From: Clostridium sp. CAG:793
GTDB taxonomy: Bacteria > Bacillota > Clostridia > TANB77 > CAG-508
DNA: 33,567 bases
Assembly: GCA_000433915.1 (NCBI GenBank)
Contig: HF993642.1
Location: forward strand, 22,243 to 55,809
Reading direction: 5' to 3'
A program made the translations under genes and the position numbers. This document shows positions 5,733 through 13,562 of this stretch, one piece after another (position 1 is the first letter of the stretch; each line of letters begins with the position of its first letter). The notes below the pieces were generated by a model. It was not told where the DNA came from. It made no database searches and saw only the letters and a program-made list of their open reading frames with translations.

Positions 5733-8015
5733 CTACACCTCCTTTCTTTCTAGTTCTTCACTTGATAATTGTGATAGAGCTATTTGTTTATATGTTTCAC
5801 AATTTTTTAAAAGCTCTTCATGAGTTCCTTTTCCTACAATCTTTCCATCTTCTAAAACAATTATTTGTTCAGCATTCATAATTGTACTTACTCTTTGTGC
5901 AACCATTATTATAGTTTTTCCTGATGTTTGTTTCTTTAACGCGTCTCTTAAATTTCTATCAGTTTTTAGATCAAGTGCTGAGAAACTGTCATCAAATACA
6001 AATATCTCTGGATCTATTGCAAGTGCTCTTGCTATTGATAAACGCTGTTTTTGACCTCCTGATACGTTATTTCCGCCTTGAGCTATTTCTGAATCATATT
6101 TTTCGTCTTTCTTCTCTATAAATTCTGATGCTTGTGCTATTTCAGCAACTCGTTTCATTTCATCATCTGTTATGTCTTTTCCGTATTTTATGTTAGATTC
6201 TATTGTTCCTGAGAATAATATTCCTTTTTGAGGTACAAATCCTATTTTACTACGTAAATCTTTCTGTGATACATCTTTTATGTTTACACCATCTATTAAG
6301 ATTTCTCCTCCTGTTACGTCATAAAATCTAGGAATTAGATTTACTACCGTTGATTTTCCGCTTCCTGTACTTCCTATAATTGCTGTTGTTTCTCCTGGAT
6401 TAGCGGTGAAACTTATATCTGATAATATCTCTGATTCAGCATCTGGATATCTGAACGATACATTTCTAAACTCGACTAAACCTTTTTTCTTTAGGTCAAA
6501 TTTAGCTTGTTCTAGCTCTGGTTTATCCTTAATAGCTGGCTCCTTTTCTAATACTTCATTTATACGTTTTGCTGATACTGATGCTCTTGGAAGCATTATT
6601 GATATCATTGAAATCATTAAGAAGCTCATTACAATTTGCATTGTATATTGCAAGAATGCCATCATATCTCCTACCTGCATTACACCTGAGTCAATGTTGT
6701 GGCCTCCTACCCAGATTATTAGTATCATTATTGAGTTCATTATAAACATCATTATTGGCATCATCATGCTCATTACAGAGTTTACAAATACGCTATTTTT
6801 CATTAAGTCTTTATTTGCACTCTCAAATCTATCTTCTTCTCTTTTTTGAGTATTAAATGCTCTTATTACTGGGATTCCGGTTAAAATCTCTCTTGATACT
6901 AAGTTTAGTTTATCTATTAATGTTTGTGATTTCTTGAACTTAGGCATTGTTGTTGCAAATAACGTTCCTACTACTATTAATATTGCTAGGACTGCAAGAC
7001 CAATGATCCATGCCATAGATAAATTACTTGTTGATACAACTGTAATTAATCCACCTATTGCAATTATTGGTGCATATACTACAACTCTAAATAGAATTGA
7101 TAATAATTGTTGTATCTGCTGAATATCATTTGTACTTCTTGTTATTAAAGAAGCTGCACTAAATTCATTAAATTCTTGATTTGAGAAGCTAAGTACTTTT
7201 CTAAATACTTTTTCTCTTAGTGTCTTGCCTAGTCTTGCTGCAACTCTTGATGATAAGAACATTATTGATATTGCTGATACCATTGTTACCATTGCAACTC
7301 CTAGCATCTGAAGTCCTGTTTTTATAATATATTTGTTTGAAATGCTTGTTGTACTTACTCCAATAGCTTCATACTCATTTTTTACAGCTGCTATTGCACC
7401 TTGTTTTAGTATTGTATCTGACATGCTATCTATTTGTTCTTTTACTTCTTTTAGCATTGATTCTCTTGCTTCTTCTGGCAATACTTTTATCGCATCCATT
7501 AAAGTTCCATTTTCTAATACTGTACTTAATGCTTGCATTTGTGCCATTTGAGATTGGTCTATCTCTTGGCTACTTTCTGCATTTGTGCTTTGCATTTTTT
7601 CTTTTATTTTATTGGCAGTTTCCTCGTTTGACATTACGCTTAATGTCATAAGTGGCTTTGAAATTATGTTATTTAGATTTTCTAATTCACTTTTTGATAT
7701 GTTTTTTAATTTGTAAATTTCTTCACTTTCTAATAAAGGATATTCCTTTATATTTTTCTCATTTTTTTCTACTATTTCATAATTTTCTAAAATAGTTTCA
7801 TAATCATCTGTGAAATATTGCAAATTGTCTAAAGTGCTTTTACGTATCACTTCTGGTGCTACATTTTCAATTCCACTTTGTTGTATCCCTACATTTACAA
7901 TCTGAGATGTGAAGTCTGGCAATTTAAGATCTGCTGCTGCTTGAATGCACAAAAGTATTATAATTGCTATAACAGCCGTCCATGATTCTTTTAAATTTTT
8001 TAATATTTTTAGCAT
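5733..8015 (-). CDS. ABC exporter half-transporter, degenerate-site subunit with large extracellular insert (760 aa)
   Basis: Partner of the downstream 616-aa subunit. Walker A GSTGSGKST (~549) and signature SGGQ (~653) are intact, but Walker B reads IFVFDDS (~674) with Asp in place of the catalytic Glu, and the switch loop reads VAQRVST (~706) with Gln in place of His. These are the two substitutions that define the non-hydrolysing site of asymmetric exporters; the partner's altered SAGQ signature would face this same site. Between helices 1 and 2 (~residues 38-230) there is a ~190-residue, Glu/Lys/Ser-rich helical insert predicted outside the membrane, which explains the unusual length. It lies 8 nt downstream of the TetR gene, so the repressor and pump form one operon. 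Confidence 0.93.
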   Translation of the reverse strand: MLKILKNLKESWTAVIAIIILLCIQAAADLKLPDFTSQIVNVGIQQSGIENVAPEVIRKSTLDNLQYFTDDYETILENYEIVEKNEKNIKEYPLLESEEIYKLKNISKSELENLNNIISKPLMTLSVMSNEETANKIKEKMQSTNAESSQEIDQSQMAQMQALSTVLENGTLMDAIKVLPEEARESMLKEVKEQIDSMSDTILKQGAIAAVKNEYEAIGVSTTSISNKYIIKTGLQMLGVAMVTMVSAISIMFLSSRVAARLGKTLREKVFRKVLSFSNQEFNEFSAASLITRSTNDIQQIQQLLSILFRVVVYAPIIAIGGLITVVSTSNLSMAWIIGLAVLAILIVVGTLFATTMPKFKKSQTLIDKLNLVSREILTGIPVIRAFNTQKREEDRFESANKDLMKNSVFVNSVMSMMMPIMMFIMNSIMILIIWVGGHNIDSGVMQVGDMMAFLQYTMQIVMSFLMISMISIMLPRASVSAKRINEVLEKEPAIKDKPELEQAKFDLKKKGLVEFRNVSFRYPDAESEILSDISFTANPGETTAIIGSTGSGKSTVVNLIPRFYDVTGGEILIDGVNIKDVSQKDLRSKIGFVPQKGILFSGTIESNIKYGKDITDDEMKRVAEIAQASEFIEKKDEKYDSEIAQGGNNVSGGQKQRLSIARALAIDPEIFVFDDSFSALDLKTDRNLRDALKKQTSGKTIIMVAQRVSTIMNAEQIIVLEDGKIVGKGTHEELLKNCETYKQIALSQLSSEELERKEV

Positions 8016-8023
8016 TTTTTCTC

Positions 8024-8644
8024 CTATCCTTCTTTTTGTTCTTTATGATATACTCCATATTTAACAAAATTTAATTCTCGTAAAAAATTATTTCTTTTCT
8101 CTTGTTTGTTGTTCTCTGTACTGTTCAGTGCTTCTGCTATTGATTGAACTGTTATTGAATTTACCATTTTGATAAATAGTCGTATGTCTTTTTTTGAAAG
8201 GTCTAATTTTGATTTTTCTATTATTTCTTCAAAATTCGCCTGTCTTATTTCAATAATCTTTTTTCTGATATGTTCTAAAATCTTATCGTCTGGTTTTGTG
8301 TTTCTAAAAAACATTTGACAGAATTTTCTGTTCCTGTCTATTCCTTGATTTCTCACCATCTCATCATATATAAATATATATGTTTCAAAGATATCTTTAC
8401 ATTCACTTAATTTACTGTTGAATTTTTTTATTAAATTTATAGCTACTTCCTCTACAATATATTCAAATAAATCTTCTTTATCTTCAAAGTATTGATAGAA
8501 GCTTCCTCTTGCAATATCTGCATCTTGGACAATATTTTGTATTGATGCTTCTGCTAATGGTACTCTCGAAAATTCTTTTCTTGCTGATTTTATTATCTTT
8601 TTTTGTTTCTCAGTTGAAAGATTATAAAATGTTTGCTTTGGCAA
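8024..8644 (-). CDS. TetR-family repressor of the ABC exporter operon (206 aa, TTG start)
   Basis: N-terminal TetR DNA-binding domain (residues ~8-55): a helix-turn-helix in ASIQNIVQDADIARGSFYQYFEDKEDLFEYI, the classic TetR pattern, followed by an all-helical ligand/dimer domain. I place the start at TTG 8644 (LPKQTFYNLS) because AGGGAGG lies 7 nt before it. A longer ATG-initiated frame starting at 8707 would begin inside the promoter. First gene of the operon with the two ABC subunits; a 13-bp palindrome between its -35 and -10 boxes is the likely operator, so it should repress itself and the pump and be released by a pump substrate. Autoregulation is inference from layout. Confidence 0.92.
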   Translation of the reverse strand: MPKQTFYNLSTEKQKKIIKSARKEFSRVPLAEASIQNIVQDADIARGSFYQYFEDKEDLFEYIVEEVAINLIKKFNSKLSECKDIFETYIFIYDEMVRNQGIDRNRKFCQMFFRNTKPDDKILEHIRKKIIEIRQANFEEIIEKSKLDLSKKDIRLFIKMVNSITVQSIAEALNSTENNKQEKRNNFLRELNFVKYGVYHKEQKEG

Positions 8645-8678
8645 GTTAATACCTCCCTTCTGCATTTTTAACATCCAT

Positions 8679-8707
8679 ATTATAAGTGACACCATGTCAT
8701 TTGTCAA
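8679..8707 (-). promoter_or_regulatory. promoter and operator of the tetR-ABC operon
   Basis: Minus strand TTGACA (8707-8702), 17-bp spacer, TATAAT (8684-8679), all consensus. The spacer contains the palindrome TGACA-CCA-TGTCA (8687-8699), ideally placed for a TetR dimer to block RNA polymerase. Confidence 0.8.
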
Positions 8708-8781
8708 GTTGTTTACTATCCATTTACTGTGAATTTTTTGTGAACATATATTTTTTTGTACTAGTTTTATATTTATTAGTA

Positions 8782-8790
8782 TGTTATAAT
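8782..8790 (+). promoter_or_regulatory. extended -10 promoter of the glycosyltransferase gene
   Basis: TGTTATAAT; no convincing -35 box at the right distance. Confidence 0.5.
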
Positions 8791-8816
8791 ATTTTATAGT
8801 TATGAAAGGAGATTTT

Positions 8817-9731
8817 ATGGAAGATTTAATTAGTGTTATTGTTAATGTTTATAATGATGAGAAATATTTGAAAGATTGTATTTTGTCAATCATTAGTCAA
8901 ACTTATAGAAATATGGAAATTATTATTGTGGATGATGGCTCTTCTGATTCCTCTTCTAGAATTTGTGATGAATTATTGATTGCAAATTCTCGTATGAAAG
9001 TTCATCATCAACTTCATCTTGGTATTGCTGAGAGTCGTAATAAAGGTATTGAGCTTGCAAGTGGTAAGTATATAACTTTTGTGAATGGTTGTGATAAACT
9101 TGATACGAATTATCTCGATAATTTACATCAAATGTTATGTTCATACGATGTAAATATTGCTTTATGTGCTACATATACTAATGAAAGAAAAAGCTTGTCT
9201 GACAAGATCATAACATTTGACAGAGAAGATGCACTTCGTCAGCTTCTTATTGAAAAAAATATATTAAATACTCCTTGTGGCAAAGCTTTTGACAGAAGTC
9301 TTTTTGCAAATGTTAGATTTGTTGAAGATGATGCAAGTACTGTTGCTAAGTTATTTAATCTTGGAACTAAAATTGCTTTTATGAATTATCAATGCTATTA
9401 TTTGCGAAAGCTTCCTTCTTATAGCTTTAATTCATCAATTAATAAAGATATGAAACTTATGCAATTATATCCTGACTTATCTATTTATTGTAAATGTAAT
9501 ATTGTTAGAACAATCCAAAATGAATATTTTGATGCTATTACTAATAATAGACCTGTTTTTGATGATGACAGGATTTACTCTACTTTTACTAAAATTGTAA
9601 ATGATAATTGTGATGATATTGCTCCATTCTTTAGTTATGTTAGAAAAGCACACATGTATCTTTTAGCTAATGATAAGCAAAATTATAGAATTATCTGTCC
9701 AATCTTACCTGATCTATCTTCTGATGTTTAG
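8817..9731 (+). CDS. family 2 glycosyltransferase-like protein (304 aa), degenerate DXD
   Basis: N-terminal GT-A fold typical of family 2: ISVIVNVYNDEKYLKDCILSI, then IIIVDDGSSDSS (the nucleotide-binding Asp pair is present) and the region GIAESRNKGIELASGKYITFVNGCDKLD. In active family members that last block usually reads FVDSDDxLD; here the DXD is NGCD, so the first metal-binding Asp is Asn and the second Cys. The C-terminal ~120 residues are divergent and lack membrane helices. The start at 8817 is preferred over 8802 because AAAGGAG (8804-8810) precedes it. Single gene with its own extended -10, between the exporter operon and tRNA-Thr. It may be inactive, use another metal ligand, or bind sugars without transfer. 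Substrate unknown. Confidence 0.8.
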   Translation: MEDLISVIVNVYNDEKYLKDCILSIISQTYRNMEIIIVDDGSSDSSSRICDELLIANSRMKVHHQLHLGIAESRNKGIELASGKYITFVNGCDKLDTNYLDNLHQMLCSYDVNIALCATYTNERKSLSDKIITFDREDALRQLLIEKNILNTPCGKAFDRSLFANVRFVEDDASTVAKLFNLGTKIAFMNYQCYYLRKLPSYSFNSSINKDMKLMQLYPDLSIYCKCNIVRTIQNEYFDAITNNRPVFDDDRIYSTFTKIVNDNCDDIAPFFSYVRKAHMYLLANDKQNYRIICPILPDLSSDV

Positions 9732-9810
9732 AAATTTTTGATAGGCAATTTATTAGTTGCTATTGCGTTTTATTTATTTATATGATAATATAATCGTGCA
9801 ATTAAATTTT

Positions 9811-9886
9811 GCCTATATAGCTCAGTTGGTAGAGTGCAGCCTTGGTAAGGCTGAGGTCACCGGTTCAATCCCGGCTGTAGGCTCCA
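9811..9886 (+). tRNA. tRNA-Thr (anticodon GGT)
   Basis: Acceptor GCCTATA/TGTAGGC (one T-G pair), anticodon arm CAGCC-TTGGTAA-GGCTG, anticodon GGT, T arm CCGG-TTCAATC-CCGG, discriminator T and encoded CCA (9884-9886). Confidence 0.96.
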
Positions 9887-9891
9887 AAAAA

Positions 9892-9924
9892 GATGAAAAA
9901 GTTAACCTTTTTCATCTTTTTTAT
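9892..9924 (+). terminator. terminator of tRNA-Thr(GGT)
   Basis: GATGAAAAAG (9892-9901) and CTTTTTCATC (9907-9916), perfect 10-bp stem, loop TTAAC, then TTTTTTATT. Same stem as the tRNA-Leu terminator. Confidence 0.85.
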
Positions 9925-10045
9925 TCTCTCTTCATTTTATATGATTTATTAAAGTGTGCTATTCCAAACCATTTTTTAGCATCATATTAAATTTACTTTT
10001 TATATATTTTCTTTGCTTTTTTCTTTTTTTGTGGCGTTGCATTAA
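9892..10045. repeat. tRNA-downstream repeat family 1, copy 2
   Basis: Diverged copy of 1362-1517, in the same orientation and the same position relative to a tRNA gene. It ends with the identical 22-bp block containing GTGGCGTTGCATTAA (10031-10045). No open reading frame is convincing here. Confidence 0.65.
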
Positions 10046-10068
10046 CTTATTTAGTATTAGTTAATAGC

Positions 10069-10103
10069 ATAAAAAAAGAGTTTATCTTTTACAATAAACT
10101 CTT
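10069..10103 (-). terminator. terminator of the hicAB operon
   Basis: AAGAGTTTAT (10076-10085) and ATAAACTCTT (10094-10103) form a 10-bp stem; on the minus strand it is followed by a run of T (the A-run at 10071-10077). Confidence 0.75.
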
Positions 10104-10139
10104 AATATATTAAAGTATATATAAAATATACAGTGTATG

Positions 10140-10487
10140 TTAGCGACTCAATTTATATAATGCGTATTGATTTAATGATACACCTTCTTGCTCTGCTTCT
10201 ACTGATAATTTATAATGCAATGATTTTGGTATTCTTACAATAAATTTACCACTGAAATCATCGTACCCTACTGGTAATGGTACATCAAATCCACCTTCCA
10301 GCTTTGCCTCTATCCAGCCTCCCATTGCTTCTCTTAAATTTTCATATGCTTCGTCAAATGTTTCTCCTGTACTCTGACATCCATCTAGTTCTAATACACG
10401 AGCGTAAAAATAAAAACCACTCTCGTCGTGAACTGGTTGAATAATATAATTATATGGTAATTCTAAGTACTCTTTAACATTTTTCAT
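10140..10487 (-). CDS. hicB: HicB-family antitoxin
   Basis: A 115-aa HicB protein. The N-terminal part (~residues 12-75) is the partly degraded RNase H-like fold seen in HicB: GFYFYARVLELDGCQSTGETFDEAYENLREAM, with the GCQSxGxTxxEA-type motif. The C-terminal ~40 residues (FIVRIPKSLHYKLSVEAEQEGVSLNQYALYKL) are a ribbon-helix-helix DNA-binding domain. HicB binds and neutralises the HicA mRNA endonuclease and represses the operon. Start ATG follows AGGAGGGAG. It lies 44 nt downstream of the hicA remnant, so the order is hicA then hicB. It may persist as a repressor only, since its toxin partner appears frameshifted. Confidence 0.9.
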   Translation of the reverse strand: MKNVKEYLELPYNYIIQPVHDESGFYFYARVLELDGCQSTGETFDEAYENLREAMGGWIEAKLEGGFDVPLPVGYDDFSGKFIVRIPKSLHYKLSVEAEQEGVSLNQYALYKLSR

Positions 10488-10531
10488 AAAAGCTCCCTCC
10501 TTTTTATTAGTGTACTCTGAAGAATAGGATT

Positions 10532-10760
10532 TTATTCTCCTATTCTTCTAAGTACATCTTTAACATACACTGCCTTTAATGGATTTTCTTCTTTTATCGT
10601 AATTACATCACCTTTGGCGTTTATAAATTGCCTATGTGATGTTCCGTTTCTTTGGCTTCATAGTATATCCATTGTATTCTAACACCCTTGCCAATTCCTG
10701 AAACCTTATTCCATTTGGCTGTCTCTTCATCTTAAGTATCAGTTTATTAATGTCTGGCAT
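10532..10760 (-). pseudogene. hicA: hicA toxin gene with a one-base frameshift
   Basis: From ATG 10760 (preceded by AAAGGAGG) frame one reads MPDINKLILKMKRQPNGIRF, continues to GYTMKPKKRNIT and meets a stop. A second frame resumes at GTSHRQFINAKGDVITIKEENPLKAVYVKDVLRRIGE and ends at 10532. Joined, this is a normal HicA of about 75 aa. The switch falls in the run around 10643-10656: removing one A from the GAAAC stretch would restore MKPKNGTSHRQF. The catalytic His lies in the GTSH motif after the shift, so the frame-one product (43 aa) is without it. Either a real inactivating mutation or a homopolymer sequencing error. Confidence 0.85.
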
Positions 10761-10810
10761 AGATATTCCTCCTTTCACCAGAAATACATGCCCTTATTTA
10801 AGACTAGCTA

Positions 10811-10840
10811 TATGATACTATATTTGATACTATTTGTCAA
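10811..10840 (-). promoter_or_regulatory. hicAB promoter with repeated operator half-sites
   Basis: Minus strand TTGACA (10840-10835), 17 bp, TATCAT (10817-10812). Two direct copies of (A/T)TGATACTAT at 10812-10821 and 10824-10833, spaced 12 bp, cover the -10 and spacer and are the likely HicB binding sites. Confidence 0.75.
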
Positions 10841-10860
10841 TACTTTTATGAAATTTTCTT

Positions 10861-10914
10861 AATATAATAACAAGAGCTTATCAATGGATAGGCTCTTGTT
10901 ATTATATTTTTTTT
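10861..10914. terminator. long hairpin terminator downstream of sigH
   Basis: A stem of about 22 bp (10861-10882 with 10887-10908, one G-T wobble, loop AATG) with A-rich and T-rich flanks. The best T-run (TTTTTT) is on the + strand, but it sits directly after the sigH stop and can serve the minus strand too. Confidence 0.75.
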
Positions 10915-11566
10915 ATGTTAAATTTTCAATATTTTTTGCAGTTTTTTTACGTATTCTCTGAATTGCATTGTCCACTGATTTTACTGGCGAATTTAGGCTT
11001 TCTGCTATTTGAATATAGCTCTGCCCTTCTATGTACTTGCTTAAGACTTGTTTTTCAAAATTACTTAAAGATGCGTCTATTGCTTTTTCTACATCTTTAT
11101 AATATTCATTTTTAGTTATTGTTTCAAGCGGATCTTCTACTATATGATTGTTTAGTACATCAATTAATGGATTCTCTAGCTCCCCATCCTCATTCTCATA
11201 ATTCGGATTATTTAAAGACACATATGAATTAAGTGGAATATGTTTCTGTCTATTTGAACCTTTAATTGCAGTAATTATCTGTCTTTCAATACATAAATTA
11301 GCAAAACTCTTAAAAGAATTCTCTTTTTCTTGATTGAAACTTTTTATTGCTTTAAATAGTCCAATTAGTCCTTCTTGCACGATATCCTCTTTTTCAGCTC
11401 CATTGATGTAATATTTGCTGACTTTCATGTTTACTGTCTCTCTATATCGTTCCATTAAAGTATCTAGAGCTAATTTATCTTCTTTTTTTGTAAATTCTAT
11501 AAGCTGCTCATCTGTCATTTTAGAATAATCAATTCCTCTAGAAAAATAAACATTGTTGTTTGACAT
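10913..11566 (-). CDS. sigH: RNA polymerase sigma factor SigH (Spo0H)
   Basis: A 217-aa sigma-70 family factor with the length and signature of SigH of Bacillota. Region 2 reads GAEKEDIVQEGLIGLFKAIKSF and SFKSFANLCIERQIITAIKGSNRQKHIPLNSYVSL, nearly identical to the family block around the -10-recognition helix; region 4 (LSNFEKQVLSKYIEGQSYIQIAESLNSPVKSVDNAIQRIRKK) is the -35-binding helix-turn-helix. SigH directs transcription at the transition from growth to stationary phase and early sporulation. Transcribed alone from a fully consensus promoter that is divergent from, and nearly touching, the rqcH promoter. Start ATG preceded by GAGGAGAG. Confidence 0.96.
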   Translation of the reverse strand: MSNNNVYFSRGIDYSKMTDEQLIEFTKKEDKLALDTLMERYRETVNMKVSKYYINGAEKEDIVQEGLIGLFKAIKSFNQEKENSFKSFANLCIERQIITAIKGSNRQKHIPLNSYVSLNNPNYENEDGELENPLIDVLNNHIVEDPLETITKNEYYKDVEKAIDASLSNFEKQVLSKYIEGQSYIQIAESLNSPVKSVDNAIQRIRKKTAKNIENLT

Positions 11567-11598
11567 TCAAAAGCTCTCCTCTGCTGTTTTTCTCTGTT

Positions 11599-11627
11599 AT
11601 TATATTGATAAAATCCAGTAATGTCAA
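11599..11627 (-). promoter_or_regulatory. sigH promoter
   Basis: Minus strand TTGACA (11627-11622), 17-bp spacer, TATAAT (11604-11599): a perfect SigA consensus. Confidence 0.8.
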
Positions 11628-11634
11628 TATTTTA

Positions 11635-11663
11635 TTGCGATTTTTTGCAAAATATATTATAAT
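11635..11663 (+). promoter_or_regulatory. rqcH promoter
   Basis: TTGCGA (11635-11640), 17 bp, TATAAT (11658-11663). Its -35 box is only 7 bp from the -35 box of the divergent sigH promoter, so the two polymerases would compete. Confidence 0.7.
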
Positions 11664-11724
11664 ACTGGTGGCATAAATTGCTTTTATTGATTTATGTTAA
11701 TTTATTTTAAGGAAGTTTATTTAT

Positions 11725-13473
11725 ATGGCTTTTGATGGAATTACATTAAATAAAATTGTTAATGAATTACAAGTGTTAATTGGAGGCAAAGTTAATTATA
11801 TATATGAACCAGATAGCAACAATATTGTTATGGGTATATATAATGGTGCTACTTATGCTCTTAATATTGATACTAGTGCTAGTAATTATAGAATTAATCT
11901 TACAACCAAGCTTAAGAAGAATCCATTTGTAGCACCTAATTTTTGTATGCTACTTCGCAAATATTTGATAAACAGTCGTATTACTTCTATTAGTATGAAT
12001 GGTTTAGAGCGTATTTGTTATATAGAATTTGAATGTTTTAATGAAATGAATGATAAAGTTCATAGAACTCTTGTTATTGAATTAATGGGTAAATACAGTA
12101 ATGTTGTATTACTTAATGATTCTAACACTATTATTGACGCTTTAAAGAAATTCGATGGTAATGGTGTTTCTAGAGATATTATGCCTGCTAGAAAGTATAT
12201 AATTCCTTCATCAGATAAACACGAGTTTAATACTCTTGATAAAAAAGCCTTTATTTGCTTGATATTAAACTCTGAATATAAAACTTTAGAAGTAGCTATT
12301 CCTAGTATGATTAATGGTATTTGCAAAATGTTCATGCAATCATGTATTGATTATCTTAAAATTTCTAATACAGTATCTAATTCAAGTCTTGAGCAAGTAT
12401 ATGATTATATCTTGTCTTGTCTAGATAGCGATTCATCTAGCATTAATCATTTTAAGCATAATTATTCTGTATTTGCTATTAAAACTGCTGAGCCGCTTCA
12501 AGCTAATTTCTTTTTGGACGATTTTTATTATCAAAGATCTGAACATGAAGAATATATTTCTTATAGAAATAGCATTCTTAAAGTTTTAAGTGCTACTCTT
12601 GATAAAATAGTAAAAAAATTAGATAACATTAATAGTAAAATTGAATCTGCTCAAAATAGAGATTTTTATAAACAATGTGGAGAACTTCTTATTGCTAATA
12701 TTTATCGTTTTACAACTGATTATTCAAAGGCTAAGCAGAATCCTAATCTTATTCTTATTACTGATGACACAAATAGTGTTTCATTAGAAAATTACTATGA
12801 TGATAATAAAATTGTACATATACAAATAGATCCTAAATTGTCTATTTCTAAAAATGCAGATTCATATTTTAAGAAATACAATAAAGCAAAAAATACTTTA
12901 CTTATTACTTCTTCTCAAAAAATTGAAGCTGAGAAAGAATTGAATTATATTGAATCTATTGTTTATTCTTTGGATAACTGCCATAGTATAGAGGACATTG
13001 ATGAAGTTTATAATGAGATTTCTGAAAATTTACTTTTTATTGATGTTAAAATTAAAGGTAGAAATAAAAATAAAGTATCTTTAAAATCTGATACTAACAT
13101 GCTAAATAATTATATGAAATTAAAAATAGACGATTTCGATGTTTGTATTGGTAAGAATAATAAACAAAATGATTATTTAACTTTAAAAGTAGCTCGTGAT
13201 AATGATTATTGGTTTCATACTAAAGATATTCATGGTAGTCACTTGATATTAAGATGTAATGGTCAAATGCCTAAGTTATCAACAATTCAAGCATGTGCTG
13301 AGCTAGCAGCTTATTATAGTAAAGCTAAGTTTTCTTCACACGTTCCTGTTGATTACACTTTAGTTAAATATGTTAAAAAGCCAAATGGTTCTGCACCTGG
13401 ATTTGTTATTTATACTAACCAGAAAACTATTTATGTACAGCCTAAGTCTGGAATTAATTTAGATGTTGTTTGA
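11725..13473 (+). CDS. rqcH: ribosome quality-control protein RqcH (NFACT family)
   Basis: A 582-aa NFACT protein, older name fibronectin-binding protein FbpA. The N-terminal NFACT-N domain (MAFDGITLNKIVNELQ ... LLRKYLINSRI) is followed by helical and coiled-coil segments (~residues 280-430, with long Lys/Glu/Asn-rich helices) and a C-terminal NFACT-R domain (~460-575: YLTLKVARDNDYWFHTKDIHGSHLILRC). In bacteria RqcH binds stalled 50S subunits and recruits tRNA-Ala to add C-terminal alanine tails that mark nascent chains for degradation. Length matches the family (about 570). Single gene with its own promoter and terminator; the ribosome site (AAGGAAG, 15 nt upstream) is weak. Confidence 0.93.
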   Translation: MAFDGITLNKIVNELQVLIGGKVNYIYEPDSNNIVMGIYNGATYALNIDTSASNYRINLTTKLKKNPFVAPNFCMLLRKYLINSRITSISMNGLERICYIEFECFNEMNDKVHRTLVIELMGKYSNVVLLNDSNTIIDALKKFDGNGVSRDIMPARKYIIPSSDKHEFNTLDKKAFICLILNSEYKTLEVAIPSMINGICKMFMQSCIDYLKISNTVSNSSLEQVYDYILSCLDSDSSSINHFKHNYSVFAIKTAEPLQANFFLDDFYYQRSEHEEYISYRNSILKVLSATLDKIVKKLDNINSKIESAQNRDFYKQCGELLIANIYRFTTDYSKAKQNPNLILITDDTNSVSLENYYDDNKIVHIQIDPKLSISKNADSYFKKYNKAKNTLLITSSQKIEAEKELNYIESIVYSLDNCHSIEDIDEVYNEISENLLFIDVKIKGRNKNKVSLKSDTNMLNNYMKLKIDDFDVCIGKNNKQNDYLTLKVARDNDYWFHTKDIHGSHLILRCNGQMPKLSTIQACAELAAYYSKAKFSSHVPVDYTLVKYVKKPNGSAPGFVIYTNQKTIYVQPKSGINLDVV

Positions 13474-13508
13474 TAATTTATTTATCCTAATGTGAAATCA
13501 AAGCTTTA

Positions 13509-13548
13509 AAAAAGCAAATTAGATAAAATTCTAATTTGCTTTTTGTAA
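13509..13548. terminator. bidirectional terminator between rqcH and the ftsY operon
   Basis: A perfect 15-bp stem, 13509-13523 and 13530-13544 (AAAAAGCAAATTAGA), with A- and T-runs at both ends, serving rqcH (+) and the DUF4116 gene (-). Confidence 0.85.
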
Positions 13549-13562
13549 TTTTATATGGATTA

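Noticed and set aside
10488..10531. Short extra gene between hicA and hicB
   Set aside because: No start codon with a ribosome site exists in this 44-nt gap; it holds only the hicB Shine-Dalgarno.
10532..10760. Programmed frameshifting in hicA
   Set aside because: The run is not a canonical slippery site, there is no downstream hairpin, and other HicA genes have a single frame. A mutation or sequencing error is simpler.
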